A program made the position numbers and the translations under genes. From Oceanospirillaceae bacterium (GTDB lineage Bacteria; Pseudomonadota; Gammaproteobacteria; Pseudomonadales; Balneatricaceae), in contig JABXHP010000182.1 of assembly GCA_013373575.1 (NCBI GenBank), forward strand, positions 1 through 38,663: DNA of 38,663 nucleotides, read 5' to 3'. Below are positions 1-8,103 of the stretch, piece by piece. Each line of letters opens with the position of its first letter. Within the stretch, counting starts at the first letter, position 1. Under the pieces are notes generated by a model, which had not been told where the DNA came from, ran no database searches, and saw only the letters and a list, made by a program, of their open reading frames with translations.

Positions 1-32
1 CTAGGAGATCGTCGAAATAGTCAGGTGTATTC

Positions 33-62
33 ATGTACTAGTACACTAGCAGGCTAGTACAT
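33..62. promoter_or_regulatory. Palindromic element in the host flank
   Basis: TGTACTAGTACA at 34-45 is a perfect 12-bp palindrome. ATGTACTAG (33-41) is also repeated in inverted orientation as CTAGTACAT (54-62). This arrangement looks like a paired operator of a dimeric repressor. It lies in host DNA about 20 bp outside the left tip. A minus-strand ATG at 34-32 opens a frame running to the window edge, but it lacks a visible ribosome-binding site, so I do not call a gene. Confidence 0.4.
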
Positions 63-78
63 CTGGGTCAATACTGAA

Positions 79-82
79 CTTA
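79..82. repeat. Target-site duplication, left copy (CTTA)
   Basis: CTTA directly precedes the left tip and is repeated directly after the right tip at 38524-38527. Tn7 relatives normally duplicate 5 bp. ACTTA (78-82) is also present as 38523-38527 if the final A of the right tip is counted as target, so the duplication is either 4 bp, or 5 bp with a one-base overlap of the tip. Confidence 0.6.
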
Positions 83-160
83 TGTTGTTTCCGATTTCAT
101 TTGAAATCGTTCCAATGAAATCGGACAAAGTTTAGCTAACTTATTGAAATTTCGTTCGAC
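83..160. repeat. Left transposon end with repeated transposase-binding motifs
   Basis: The terminal motif begins at 83 (TGTTGTTTCCGATT). TCCGATTTCATT at 90-101 is repeated as its exact reverse complement AATGAAATCGGA at 114-125, so the first two sites face each other. A weaker relative (TTGAAATTTCG) lies near 142-152. The same GAAATCGGA/GAATCGGA core occurs three times at the right end. By analogy with Tn7 these are TnsB-binding sites. I see nothing recognisable between 161 and 405. Confidence 0.75.
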
Positions 161-405
161 ATTCGAGCCCGCTACAGAAAATCGCTAAAAAGCTCGTGGA
201 GCAGTTTGCTTGCGATTGGGAGCGCATTTATTAATTAGCGTTCCTGTGCCTGTCACTCAAATGTGTAGCTAGATAAAAACTCTTGGCTCAACAAAGGATA
301 TCGACGGTTAAACATAGCCAAGCACACCTCTGATTTTGGGAGGGCGTTACTATCAACATAGTGGCAATTGCCATCAACCTTCCCAGCTCTCCCCATGATT
401 TGTAC

Positions 406-444
406 TTGAAAAGCAACGGACAAATACTGTATAAATATACAGTT
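406..444 (+). promoter_or_regulatory. SOS promoter: LexA box over the -10 element
   Basis: The 20-mer at 425-444, TACTGTATAAATATACAGTT, matches the E. coli LexA consensus at 18 of 20 positions. It has the invariant CTGT-N8-ACAG and a perfect ACTGTATA/TATACAGT inverted repeat. A -35-like TTGAAA lies at 406-411 and a -10 TATAAA at 430-435, 18 bp apart, so bound LexA would cover the -10. Transcription would run rightward into the small genes at 475 and 695, and possibly into the CsrA-like gene at 1111. This is the only good LexA box I noticed in the element. Confidence 0.8.
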
Positions 445-474
445 ATAATTTTGAAAGGCCCGCCTACAAAAAGT

Positions 475-720
475 ATGGGAACGATCATCTACCTAAATAA
501 GCGGTATGGCGTGAACGCAGATTCGCTCACAGACGCTGAAATCCGTGGAGTGATAGGCCTGCTTGATGACAAGTTAAGTAGCAACAAAGCTGCTGTGGAC
601 GAGCTATGGAAGCAAAACAGAGCCCTTCAACGGCAGAAGACATGGCTTGAGGAAATTTTGATAAAACGCTCAAGACTGGTTAAGAGGATGTGGCATGAAA
701 ACAGTGAATCTGACCCCTAG
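475..720 (+). CDS. Small helical protein, first gene of the SOS-controlled unit
   Basis: This is an 81-aa protein of unknown function. The frame stays open back to a GTG at 361, but that start would place the LexA box and -10 inside the gene, so I chose the first ATG after the predicted promoter (475). Its Shine-Dalgarno is weak: GAAAGG lies about 17 nt upstream. Residues about 20-75 look helical, with a charged, heptad-like stretch (LWKQNRALQRQKTWLEEIL) suggesting a short coiled coil and dimerisation. There is no signal peptide, membrane segment or recognisable DNA-binding motif. It overlaps the next gene by 26 nt, consistent with co-transcription and translational coupling. The position, first gene inside the left end under a LexA box, suggests a role after DNA damage, for example in regulation or transposition. 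That is inference only. Confidence 0.6.
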   Translation: MGTIIYLNKRYGVNADSLTDAEIRGVIGLLDDKLSSNKAAVDELWKQNRALQRQKTWLEEILIKRSRLVKRMWHENSESDP

Positions 721-955
721 AACCTATGGTCTCGTACTTGTTGACGGTACTGCAATGCTTGAGACTTTTTGGCTTGGAAACCTGGAATGCAGGGAAGCCT
801 TTACTCGTATCGAAGTTTATAGCGATGTAGTCGATTTGCTGAATGCGGGCGGGGTAGTGCATTCATTTGGGAAGGATGTTGAGCCCTACATATGCGAATT
901 TGCTGAGCAGAATTTGATCGACCTTGATCACAAGCAATACGGCTTGCCATTCTGA
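695..955 (+). CDS. Small unknown protein, second gene of the SOS-controlled unit
   Basis: This is an 86-aa protein with no family I recognise. The ATG at 695 is preceded by AGAGGA at good spacing, and the gene overlaps the end of the upstream small gene, so the two probably form an operon under the LexA box at 425-444. The sequence reads as a compact mixed alpha/beta domain: a strand-rich N-terminus (YGLVLVDGTAMLETFWLG) is followed by a helix and an acidic C-terminus. It has no signal peptide or transmembrane segment, so it is probably cytoplasmic. I cannot assign a function. Confidence 0.6.
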   Translation: MKTVNLTPRTYGLVLVDGTAMLETFWLGNLECREAFTRIEVYSDVVDLLNAGGVVHSFGKDVEPYICEFAEQNLIDLDHKQYGLPF

Positions 956-1076
956 ACTCAGCTTATCCCAATAGCTATTTGAGACCTTCTGAAATAGTCG
1001 TAGTACGACTTTGTCCAAGATCGGTTTCATCGTTGACGCTGACTGGCAGTCCTAGAAATCAGTGCTAGGGTTAAAT

Positions 1077-1103
1077 GTACAAGGACGAAAACATAGAAAG
1101 GAG
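1077..1103 (+). promoter_or_regulatory. Candidate CsrA-binding sites in the csrA-like leader
   Basis: In the RNA sense GTACAAGGACGA (1077-1088) matches the published CsrA high-affinity consensus RUACARGGAUGU at 10 of 12 positions. A second GGA (1100-1102) is part of the Shine-Dalgarno AAAGGAG (1097-1103). The two GGAs are 17 nt apart, in the range where one CsrA dimer can bridge both. Translational autorepression of the gene starting at 1111 is therefore likely. Confidence 0.6.
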
Positions 1104-1110
1104 ATCTATC

Positions 1111-1281
1111 ATGCTTGTACTTACACTTGACCACAAAAACGCCATTGAACTCGACGGCGGCATTCGCATTGAACTCATTGAAGGCAAAAACGGCCAATCT
1201 CGATTGGGGATTGTTGCACCCAAAGCAGTAGCTATTTCGAGAGTTCGACGTGATGGAAGGCCCTTAAGAAGCGCTAGATAG
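1111..1281 (+). CDS. csrA: CsrA/RsmA-family RNA-binding regulator (element-borne paralogue)
   Basis: This 56-aa protein begins MLVLT, like CsrA (MLILTR). It continues with the typical beta pattern and ends the core with LGIVAPKAVAISR, which lines up with the CsrA signature IGVNAPKEVAVHRE containing the RNA-contacting arginine. The N-terminal contact residue R6 of E. coli CsrA is replaced (LTLDHKN instead of LTRRVGE), so affinity or specificity may differ. The start at 1111 follows a strong AAAGGAG. The in-frame ATG at 1075 has no ribosome-binding site and would add an unrelated extension. CsrA proteins bind GGA motifs near ribosome-binding sites and repress or stabilise target mRNAs. Paralogues on mobile elements can act on the element's own genes or on the host network. 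The nearest upstream gene ends 156 nt away, so it may have its own promoter. Confidence 0.82.
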   Translation: MLVLTLDHKNAIELDGGIRIELIEGKNGQSRLGIVAPKAVAISRVRRDGRPLRSAR

Positions 1282-1299
1282 GGCCGAACATCGATCCTT

Positions 1300-1321
1300 T
1301 GGGGTGGAGTTGACCACCCCA
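1300..1321 (+). terminator. Hairpin after the csrA-like gene, candidate terminator
   Basis: TGGGGTGG (1300-1307) pairs perfectly with CCACCCCA (1314-1321) around a 6-nt loop, starting 19 nt after the stop codon. The stem is GC-rich but no U-tract follows, so termination may be weak. It lies between convergent genes. Confidence 0.5.
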
Positions 1322-1342
1322 TAACATAGTGCTCGTTAGAAG

Positions 1343-2101
1343 CTAGTCAATGCGTCTCAAACTGACATCCGTGGAAAGAAGCTCGTAGTCGAATACGCTT
1401 GACGAATAGACTCCATGCTTAAAGTAAAAACGTTTAGAGTGCATAAAATCTTCTGCTTCGACATCAGGCTCGTAGGCGCCTGCGATTACCTCCTCTCCAC
1501 CTAGATATACTGTCACGTAGAAGTGCTCATTTCCTTTGAATTCAACTTGCACCTTAAAGTGGTGTTCACTTCCGTCGCGAGGAAAGTCGATCCGCGATCT
1601 CGACGAGTATCCCCTCTCCGTGTCATACAGATTCCTCGCTAGGCAGATACCTTTACCGTCATCGCCTTTAAGCTTGTATGCGCTAGCAAGCAGTATGTGA
1701 TTAGGAGAGACTTCCACAGATAGCGGGGGACTGCAGCCATCCAGCGTTGCATCGTGTACTTGAAAGATTTTTGCGGGCGTGTAGGAGTCGCTGGTGAAAC
1801 GTAATTTGGACTCAAAAATATAGGTAGAGTTGCTGTTTCGAGAGAACGGTTGGGTATTGATCTCGTTGCGCTGGTTATAGGTACCAGTGATCTTGCCGTT
1901 CTTGGTGCAGGTGTTGGGGTTGGTTACAAACTTGAAGCCACCATCAATTCTCTCGACCTTTGAATCGCAACTGACTCGCCAACTCAAACCGCCACTCCCA
2001 GGTGCTATGATTTTGGTATCCTTCCGCATTTGGCCGCTGACGCAGCCTCCTAATACAGCGGTAGAGAAAATTAGAACAATTGGCTTAACCCAAATTTTCA
2101 T
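1343..2101 (-). CDS. Predicted lipoprotein with a polysaccharide lyase-like beta-sandwich domain
   Basis: This 252-aa protein has a type II signal peptide: a charged start, the hydrophobic stretch IVLIFSTAVL, then LGGC with the lipidated cysteine at residue 20. The rest is beta-rich. Its C-terminal part (FYFKHGVYSSS, with preceding HFKVQVEFKG and FYVTVYLGGEEV) resembles concanavalin-like folds of polysaccharide lyases (heparin lyase I or alginate lyase type), where a YFK-G-Y strand lies near the active cleft. That family match is from memory and is tentative. The start is supported by AAGGGTGA about 7 nt upstream. The protein would sit on the outer membrane or in the periplasm and might bind or cut a glycan. 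It converges on the csrA-like gene and stands apart from the helicase gene behind it. It is one of two lipoproteins lying near the ends of the element. Confidence 0.65.
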   Translation of the reverse strand: MKIWVKPIVLIFSTAVLGGCVSGQMRKDTKIIAPGSGGLSWRVSCDSKVERIDGGFKFVTNPNTCTKNGKITGTYNQRNEINTQPFSRNSNSTYIFESKLRFTSDSYTPAKIFQVHDATLDGCSPPLSVEVSPNHILLASAYKLKGDDGKGICLARNLYDTERGYSSRSRIDFPRDGSEHHFKVQVEFKGNEHFYVTVYLGGEEVIAGAYEPDVEAEDFMHSKRFYFKHGVYSSSVFDYELLSTDVSLRRID

Positions 2102-2232
2102 AGAAGGTCACCCTTTAAGTTAAAATTTCAAACATAGGTGACTGAGGGTATCTCAGAAAACATCACCGCTTAGTTGTTTAATGATAGGGTTGTTTTCGTA
2201 AAGTTACCTATCGAAGAGCTGACGGCAGACTC

Positions 2233-5200
2233 TTAATCATCGGCCACTTCGATACCCAAAATCTCGACCCTAACCTCTTGGTTACCGTGCGGATAGCTAT
2301 TTATCTCTCCGACTTCGGCTCCCTCTACAGCTTCGCCAAGTGGACTGTCATTGCCGACGGTTGTGTACCCATCTAAGTGATAACTCGGGTCATTGGTTTG
2401 TTGTTGGAACCAAAACTTTGCAACCGCTCCAGCTCGCGGTCCATCGAGATAGCGCAGAGAGAACTTGGTGCCAATTTTTATGTAGGGTTCGTCATCTATA
2501 GGGTCACGGGGCTGTTGATCCTCAGTATCTGTATCCGTTATTGACGTGGTCTCCCCATCAAGGAATACAGGTGTTTCTGCGTCCAAGTCGGCAGGGTGCA
2601 CATAGCCCTCTGGAATTTCTTCAATGACTTTAGCCAAGCGGTCATCTAGGTATTCTTTTAAGAGCTCCCTGCATGCCAGTGGATCTCTAAACCAGTCAGT
2701 TGACCATATTCGGTATAAATCCCAGCCAAGACGGTTAAGTACTTCCTCACGTAATCTATCTCTATCACGGGCGCTTTTCGAGCTGTGATAAGAGGCCCCA
2801 TCGCACTCAATTCCGCAGATGTAGCCGAGAGGATAGGTTGGATGCTTTACTCCAATATCAATGAAATACGAGGAGACTCCGACCTGCGGAACGGCCTCGT
2901 ATCCGAGTGATTTGACCGCTTCTATTACGTGATCTTCAAACGGGCTATCCGTGTGGCCAGCTCGGTCATGTGAGTGGCTAATTTCACCTAGTCGTTTGGT
3001 CGCTGAGAATTCGAGCCAGCGTCGAAGAAGTGTTGCACCCTCGTTGGTCGGTGATGGATTGAAGTCGCTCAATGGAATTGAAGAGAATGTGACTATTTGC
3101 TCTTTAGCTCTTGAAAATAGAACGTTGAGGCGACGCTTTCCTGCTGGACCATTTATCGGACCGAATCGTTGATAGAATTTGCCCTGAGGGTCTCGACCAT
3201 AGACAGTCCCGATAAACATTACGTCACGCTCGTCGCCCTGAACGTTTTCAAGGTTTTTAACGAAGAATTTTTCTAGGCCTTCCCGTTCTGTCGACCATTT
3301 CTCTAAATATGCTGTAACGGCCTTGTTCGATTCAGCTTCCCTCAGAACCATAGTCTCAAGTTGTTCCATTTGGCTTTGGTTCATTACTGCCACACCAAGA
3401 GAGCGCTCTGGCGTAGTTTTCATGAACTGGACGATAGCATCCAACATAACTTGGGCCTCTGCGGGATTTACACCCCTCTGGAACGTGCCATTAACTTGAA
3501 CCAAGCTAATGCCCAGCCCTTCTGTTGTAGGATTCGGTGAGGGGAAAATTACCAGTTCACTGTCGTAGACATAGTGATTTGAGAAGGCTATCAGGTCCTC
3601 ATGTCGAGAGCGGTAGTGCCATAGCAAGCGGTGCTTAGGGTGGAACTGTATATTTGCTAACTCAAGTATTGACTCTTCAGTTGTGGAGACATCCTCATCT
3701 TCGTCCTCGTCATTCGATAGTCCCTTGAAGAAGTTGGTAGGAGGAAGCTGGTTTGTATCGCCTGCTATAAGGGCATTTTTTCCCCGCATTAGCGCGCTGA
3801 TCGAGTTCTCAGGAGTCATCTGTGACGCTTCGTCAATGATAACAAGATCAAAAATAGGTCCGCGACCGAGGTGTTGAGCCACAGCGGTGGGTACCATCAT
3901 CCAACATGGGAATAATTCTAACAGTGCATTTCTGGCACGTTTCAGTACTTTGCGTGGAGGGGTACGACGCTGTTTTTGAAGTTCATGTTTAAGCAGAGCG
4001 CTCTCAGTAAATTCGGACTTCCGTCCATAGGAGTTACCCTCGGGTGGGTTCGCATTTCTCAAAGCATTGGCGGTAACCTCTGACGGTGAGATCTCGATAA
4101 TTCTTCGATCAAGTTGCTGTAGTAACTTTCTGGCAGAGGTAAGCGATGTACCGTCGAATTCAAGTAGCTTTGCCCCAAAATCTCTATGGACACAGTCAAC
4201 TAGACTCGAAATTATTCCTGCTTTCGCCAACTCTCGCAGCGGTTGCGCGCTTGATAATTTGCCTAGTTTCCTGAGTAGTTCCCCGAAACCCAGCGATTTT
4301 GCTTCGGAGAAAATTGCGCGCCGCGTGATAAGGTTATTGAGTCCTGCTTGGTCTTGACGGTGTTTTTCCAGTAAGTAGATGCAGCGCGACAGATTGATTG
4401 GATTCGAATCATCAGTAGCTGCGGCTTTGGCCTTAAGCAGCGTACGCGCACAGTTATTAATTTGCTCCAGAGACTGTCGGTGTTGAGATAGAAGCGTTAG
4501 AACAACATGTCCGCTCGTACTGAAAGTTAGCGCTTTCGCTGTTTCTGACATCGATGTGTAGTTTTTGAAAGCTTCATAGAGAGAATAAATGTCCCTCTCA
4601 TCTGCTGCTCCTTGGAATACCTTGATATTTTCGCGACGCCGCGACAACAGCATGTCTGCTTGCTTACTAACCTCTATCAGTTCAGGAAGATCAACTGCCT
4701 TCTCGTGCTTCAGTTCTGCAACCAACTGTTCGGCTTTTTCCAAAGCGCTTAAGGTATGTTTGAGCTCCTCCAATTGGGTGTCTATATCGTTGTCCAGAGT
4801 TCGTAGGGCATCCCACGATAGATCCCTGGTTTTTACTTTGCTTATGAAGTCAGTAACCTCAGCAAGTGCCTCATAACCAAGGAGTTTGATCGCAACAGAT
4901 TCAGGCAAATTATGTTTGGAGTTAAGTGCAGTAGTTTCTTCGATAGATACTAAAAAATCGCTCATCAACTGATCGACAGTTCCATCGAGTTGCTCAAAGT
5001 GGTCTGAAAGCTCTAATACGCTCCACTGTTTTAGGATACCAAGCGCCTCATCGATTGCATCGAGCATACGATTTTTGGGATCTTTCGGGTTTATATCTTG
5101 AAGCAAATCCGCAATCGACAAACGAGCATTCTTGATATCGGATGACAAGAAAGAGAAAAAGCCTGCGCCTTGAATTGTATCCCGCAGCTTCTTCAACTGA

Positions 5201-7638
5201 CCTTGCGGCGCTAGCTGATTTTCACGGAACGTTTGCTTAACCTTTCTAAAGATGGTCCTCGCATTGCGAATCTCACCTTCGGCTCCCGAAAAACCTTTGA
5301 CTCGCAGGTAGTCGCGGAAACGAATGAATGGTTCCTGCTTATCAAGCAGCGATCGATAATCAAGGGCAGTTGCAGGCGATATCTCGGTCCCGACAGCAGA
5401 GGACAGATGTTCCTCATAACCAAGTAGTTTCTTCAGCGCGAATGAGCGACTCGACAAAACATCCAACGTTTTGCTAGCAAGCCCGATCGAGCATTTGGTT
5501 AATTTATATTGCTCACAAAAATCGCGTAACAACTCAAGTTCTGAAGTGCTTTCGCTGAGATTTGAAAGCTGCTGGTCACCGATTTTCAACTGAGTTTTGA
5601 AAACGCCTAGCTCATCAATCACTGCTATGAGAATTTCAAGGGAAGAGCCAATTTTGTCCTCACCGTGTTTCTCAATCAGGGAGTTTACAGACTTTAGGTT
5701 TTCGTCTGCGTCGGCTTTGACCAATTCTGTGAGTAAGTCTTCGAACGTATTCTCAAGGTAAAGTTTTAGGAGTGTTTTCGACTGCTCATCAAGTGTTTGT
5801 ATTGAGCCAGCGAAGGCAAGTAGAGGTTGTTTCGATTCAACCAGTGCTGTGTTGATTTCGTCGGTGTTTATAATGCTGGCGTCGGTTCCGTACCATATGC
5901 TTTCTTCGGGAATCTGAGACTGCTGAAGACGTTTGCACCACTCTTCAATCTGCTCACTAGCGCTTTCTAGATCTTGTTGTCCGAAGTTGGATGCATAATT
6001 CGAGGGGGTTATATCAACTGCTTTGAGTTCCAGTGGAAGCTTTTTTATCAAATTATCATTAGCAATCGATAAGCCCAGTACCTGATGCACCGACATTCCT
6101 GAGCCAGGAACAGGCTTGGTCAAAACGTCGATATAGGCTGCTAGCTTATCTCGTTGGAGTTCGAATTTCCGCTTGAGAGTTGCGAGATCTTGAGAGCTGC
6201 GCGGTGCCTCCAACTCCAATCTGTTTTTGACAGCTTCGTAGAAGTCTTCAGTACTTCCATAGCCACCCATCATCGGAAGTACGAAGTGCTCTAGGCCAAG
6301 CGATTGTAAGCGAGAGAAAACGACCTCCAACGCCGTAACTTTCTGAGCAACGAAGAGAACGCGCTTACCGCTATAAATAGCGTTGGCGATAGCATTAACG
6401 ATCGTCTGGCTTTTACCAGAACCTGGAGGTCCCTCCAGAGCAACATTTTCATCGTTAGCTACTTTGAGTAGCGCAATGAATTGAGAAGAGTCTGCGTCTA
6501 GTACCGTATGAGGAACCAGAGCTTGTCCTAATTCAGATTCAACATCCTCCTCTGAGAAAGCTCCTGAGGCAGAATCTCCATTTGGGCCTTTGCCGAGCAT
6601 TAACTCAGAAACGATTGGGAACTCTGAGAAGTCACATTCAGTCGTATCAAGGTCATAGAAAAGCTCAATTCCCTGAAACGGGTAAACGCCAAAAGAAGCC
6701 TCGCGTAGGACCGACCACTGCATGTTTCGCGGCTTTAGTTCCGCAACTCTTCCAAAGAGATTTTCTATATCAAGGTTGGATTGGCTGGAAAGCTCGTGTA
6801 TTTCAGATAGGTCGATACCAGCTTCTGCACTCAATTTATGAGCAAGAGAAGGATTGAAGATCGGCTCTCCTAGCTTTCTAACTGTATAGATTTCACCGTC
6901 TGTCGATTTGGATTTTGTTAGTGAGACAGGTAGCAAAATAAGAGGTGATTTGAACTCATCTTGCTTCTCCGCGTTAGGAAGAGTCCATTTCAGGTAACCG
7001 AGTACGATATAGACGACATCAAGTCCTCGCTCCTCTTGGTACATCCGAGCCTTACTGAGAATGCGAGACAACCTTGATTGGAATGTCTTTGGCAGCAACA
7101 GCGTTTGGAGTGCATCGTCGTCGAATCGGTCATCATCCGCTACGGCATTCGGTGATGGAAGAATACTTGAGGGATTTATTCCATGTGATTTTGCATGGTT
7201 GATGAGATCGGAAAACTGCTCGCTCTGGGGACGCGGCGGCATGTCGAGCATTTCTCTAATGCGGTCCTTAAGCTCCCGATCAGCTCGCTCTTGTTTGTCG
7301 GGCGCCTTCTCGTCGTACTCAAAATCGATTTCTTCGATTTTTTTTAGATGCTTCTCATCTGTAGCCTGAGCACTCTGAAAGGCATTTCTAAACTCCGTTG
7401 TGTCTTCATCAGGTGGATCGAGATCGACGGGAGGCAGGGGTACAAGCCGCATTGAACCACTGTCGTTTTCCACAATGCTTTTGAGAATGCTTTGCGGCTT
7501 TTCGTCGACGATACGCACGAAAGACGCTGATTTTGCGCTCAAAACATTGTTAATAAGCGGATTTCGACGAGTCGTATCCTGAAGTTTCGGGCGCAAGGCC
7601 TCTATGCGGTCATTAATTAGTCCAGAGTAGTCGTTCAT
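2233..7638 (-). CDS. DUF4011 SF1 helicase with Vsr-like nuclease and GreA-like C-terminal domain
   Basis: This is a single 1801-aa protein. The N-terminus (about 1-390) looks like the DUF4011 region. A Walker A, GPPGSGKS, lies near residue 401 and starts an SF1 helicase whose two halves are split by about 800 residues of helical, coiled-coil-rich insert. Walker B/motif II (IIDEASQMTPE) is near 1266, followed by GDTNQLPPT and, later, QGDERDVMFIG and NVLFSRAKEQ. A Vsr/DUF559-type nuclease follows near 1560-1650 (DIGVKH...GIECDGASYHSSKSARDRDRLRE). The last ~95 residues end in SPLGEAVEGAEVGEINSYP and VRVEILGI, closely resembling the GreA/GreB C-terminal domain. The DUF4011-helicase-Vsr layout is one I recall from single-gene anti-phage systems (Hhe in Gao et al. 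2020). Phage defence by DNA attack is therefore the likely role. The GreA-like tail suggests contact with RNA polymerase. The gene appears intact. Confidence 0.85.
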   Translation of the reverse strand: MNDYSGLINDRIEALRPKLQDTTRRNPLINNVLSAKSASFVRIVDEKPQSILKSIVENDSGSMRLVPLPPVDLDPPDEDTTEFRNAFQSAQATDEKHLKKIEEIDFEYDEKAPDKQERADRELKDRIREMLDMPPRPQSEQFSDLINHAKSHGINPSSILPSPNAVADDDRFDDDALQTLLLPKTFQSRLSRILSKARMYQEERGLDVVYIVLGYLKWTLPNAEKQDEFKSPLILLPVSLTKSKSTDGEIYTVRKLGEPIFNPSLAHKLSAEAGIDLSEIHELSSQSNLDIENLFGRVAELKPRNMQWSVLREASFGVYPFQGIELFYDLDTTECDFSEFPIVSELMLGKGPNGDSASGAFSEEDVESELGQALVPHTVLDADSSQFIALLKVANDENVALEGPPGSGKSQTIVNAIANAIYSGKRVLFVAQKVTALEVVFSRLQSLGLEHFVLPMMGGYGSTEDFYEAVKNRLELEAPRSSQDLATLKRKFELQRDKLAAYIDVLTKPVPGSGMSVHQVLGLSIANDNLIKKLPLELKAVDITPSNYASNFGQQDLESASEQIEEWCKRLQQSQIPEESIWYGTDASIINTDEINTALVESKQPLLAFAGSIQTLDEQSKTLLKLYLENTFEDLLTELVKADADENLKSVNSLIEKHGEDKIGSSLEILIAVIDELGVFKTQLKIGDQQLSNLSESTSELELLRDFCEQYKLTKCSIGLASKTLDVLSSRSFALKKLLGYEEHLSSAVGTEISPATALDYRSLLDKQEPFIRFRDYLRVKGFSGAEGEIRNARTIFRKVKQTFRENQLAPQGQLKKLRDTIQGAGFFSFLSSDIKNARLSIADLLQDINPKDPKNRMLDAIDEALGILKQWSVLELSDHFEQLDGTVDQLMSDFLVSIEETTALNSKHNLPESVAIKLLGYEALAEVTDFISKVKTRDLSWDALRTLDNDIDTQLEELKHTLSALEKAEQLVAELKHEKAVDLPELIEVSKQADMLLSRRRENIKVFQGAADERDIYSLYEAFKNYTSMSETAKALTFSTSGHVVLTLLSQHRQSLEQINNCARTLLKAKAAATDDSNPINLSRCIYLLEKHRQDQAGLNNLITRRAIFSEAKSLGFGELLRKLGKLSSAQPLRELAKAGIISSLVDCVHRDFGAKLLEFDGTSLTSARKLLQQLDRRIIEISPSEVTANALRNANPPEGNSYGRKSEFTESALLKHELQKQRRTPPRKVLKRARNALLELFPCWMMVPTAVAQHLGRGPIFDLVIIDEASQMTPENSISALMRGKNALIAGDTNQLPPTNFFKGLSNDEDEDEDVSTTEESILELANIQFHPKHRLLWHYRSRHEDLIAFSNHYVYDSELVIFPSPNPTTEGLGISLVQVNGTFQRGVNPAEAQVMLDAIVQFMKTTPERSLGVAVMNQSQMEQLETMVLREAESNKAVTAYLEKWSTEREGLEKFFVKNLENVQGDERDVMFIGTVYGRDPQGKFYQRFGPINGPAGKRRLNVLFSRAKEQIVTFSSIPLSDFNPSPTNEGATLLRRWLEFSATKRLGEISHSHDRAGHTDSPFEDHVIEAVKSLGYEAVPQVGVSSYFIDIGVKHPTYPLGYICGIECDGASYHSSKSARDRDRLREEVLNRLGWDLYRIWSTDWFRDPLACRELLKEYLDDRLAKVIEEIPEGYVHPADLDAETPVFLDGETTSITDTDTEDQQPRDPIDDEPYIKIGTKFSLRYLDGPRAGAVAKFWFQQQTNDPSYHLDGYTTVGNDSPLGEAVEGAEVGEINSYPHGNQEVRVEILGIEVADD

Positions 7639-7672
7639 GCCGCGATTCTGATCCCGATGCTATTTTTTAAGT

Positions 7673-7915
7673 CTATAAGCTAAAACATAAACTGCTCAAT
7701 CGCGGTAAGCAACCTAGCAGCAGTCCCCCATCAACTAAGCTTTTCACATAGGTCACTACGCTCGCGGAATCTGGTCCACGATCGATCAAGTCTCCAAGAA
7801 AAACAAATTGCGTGGAAGTGTCTAAATTCCATGGATCCAATCCAATCTTTTTGATCAGTCTAATCAGTGTGTCGTAATGGCCGTGAACGTCTCCGAAGAC
7901 AATCTTACGCGTCAT
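7673..7915 (-). pseudogene. Truncated calcineurin-like metallophosphoesterase remnant
   Basis: From the ATG at 7915 the frame encodes 80 residues. They open with the first two metallophosphoesterase motifs, GDVHGHYD (residues 8-15) and GDLIDRGPDS. The third, GNHE, should follow the stretch SVVTYVKSLVDGG but is absent, and the frame runs into an unrelated tail (LPRLSSLCFSL) and stops. PrpE/bis-nucleosyl tetraphosphatase-like relatives are usually about 200-250 aa, so roughly two thirds, including the remaining metal ligands, is missing. The protein cannot be catalytic. The frame stays open upstream to 7990, but the start at 7915 (MTRKIVFGDVHG) fits the family. It lies 34 nt upstream of the big helicase gene on the same strand, so an old deletion probably joined the two. 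It may still carry the helicase's promoter. Confidence 0.7.
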
Positions 7916-8103
7916 CTGTGTACTCCGCGTTGGTATGAGAAGTGCGAAGAGGGACTGAAAGTTTAGTGACGTATTGTTTGAAGTTGCCACTGGAGGGCGA
8001 TGCGGGATTAAAAACCATATTGAACCCCAAGGGTGGTCATATCTCTGGGCTGAAAGTTATGCAGACATCGTAGATTAGTTTTTAACATACTGATTTCCGA
8101 CCT

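Noticed and set aside
1-34. Minus-strand frame opening at an ATG overlapping the flank palindrome
   Set aside because: Only 11 codons are visible and there is no ribosome-binding site.
361-474. Upstream extension of the small gene at 475, starting at a GTG
   Set aside because: It would put the LexA box and -10 element inside the coding region, and the extension has no ribosome-binding site.
1075-1110. Alternative start of the CsrA-like gene
   Set aside because: CsrA proteins begin at ML(V/I)LT. The ATG at 1111 has a strong SD, and the extension reads through that SD and the CsrA site.
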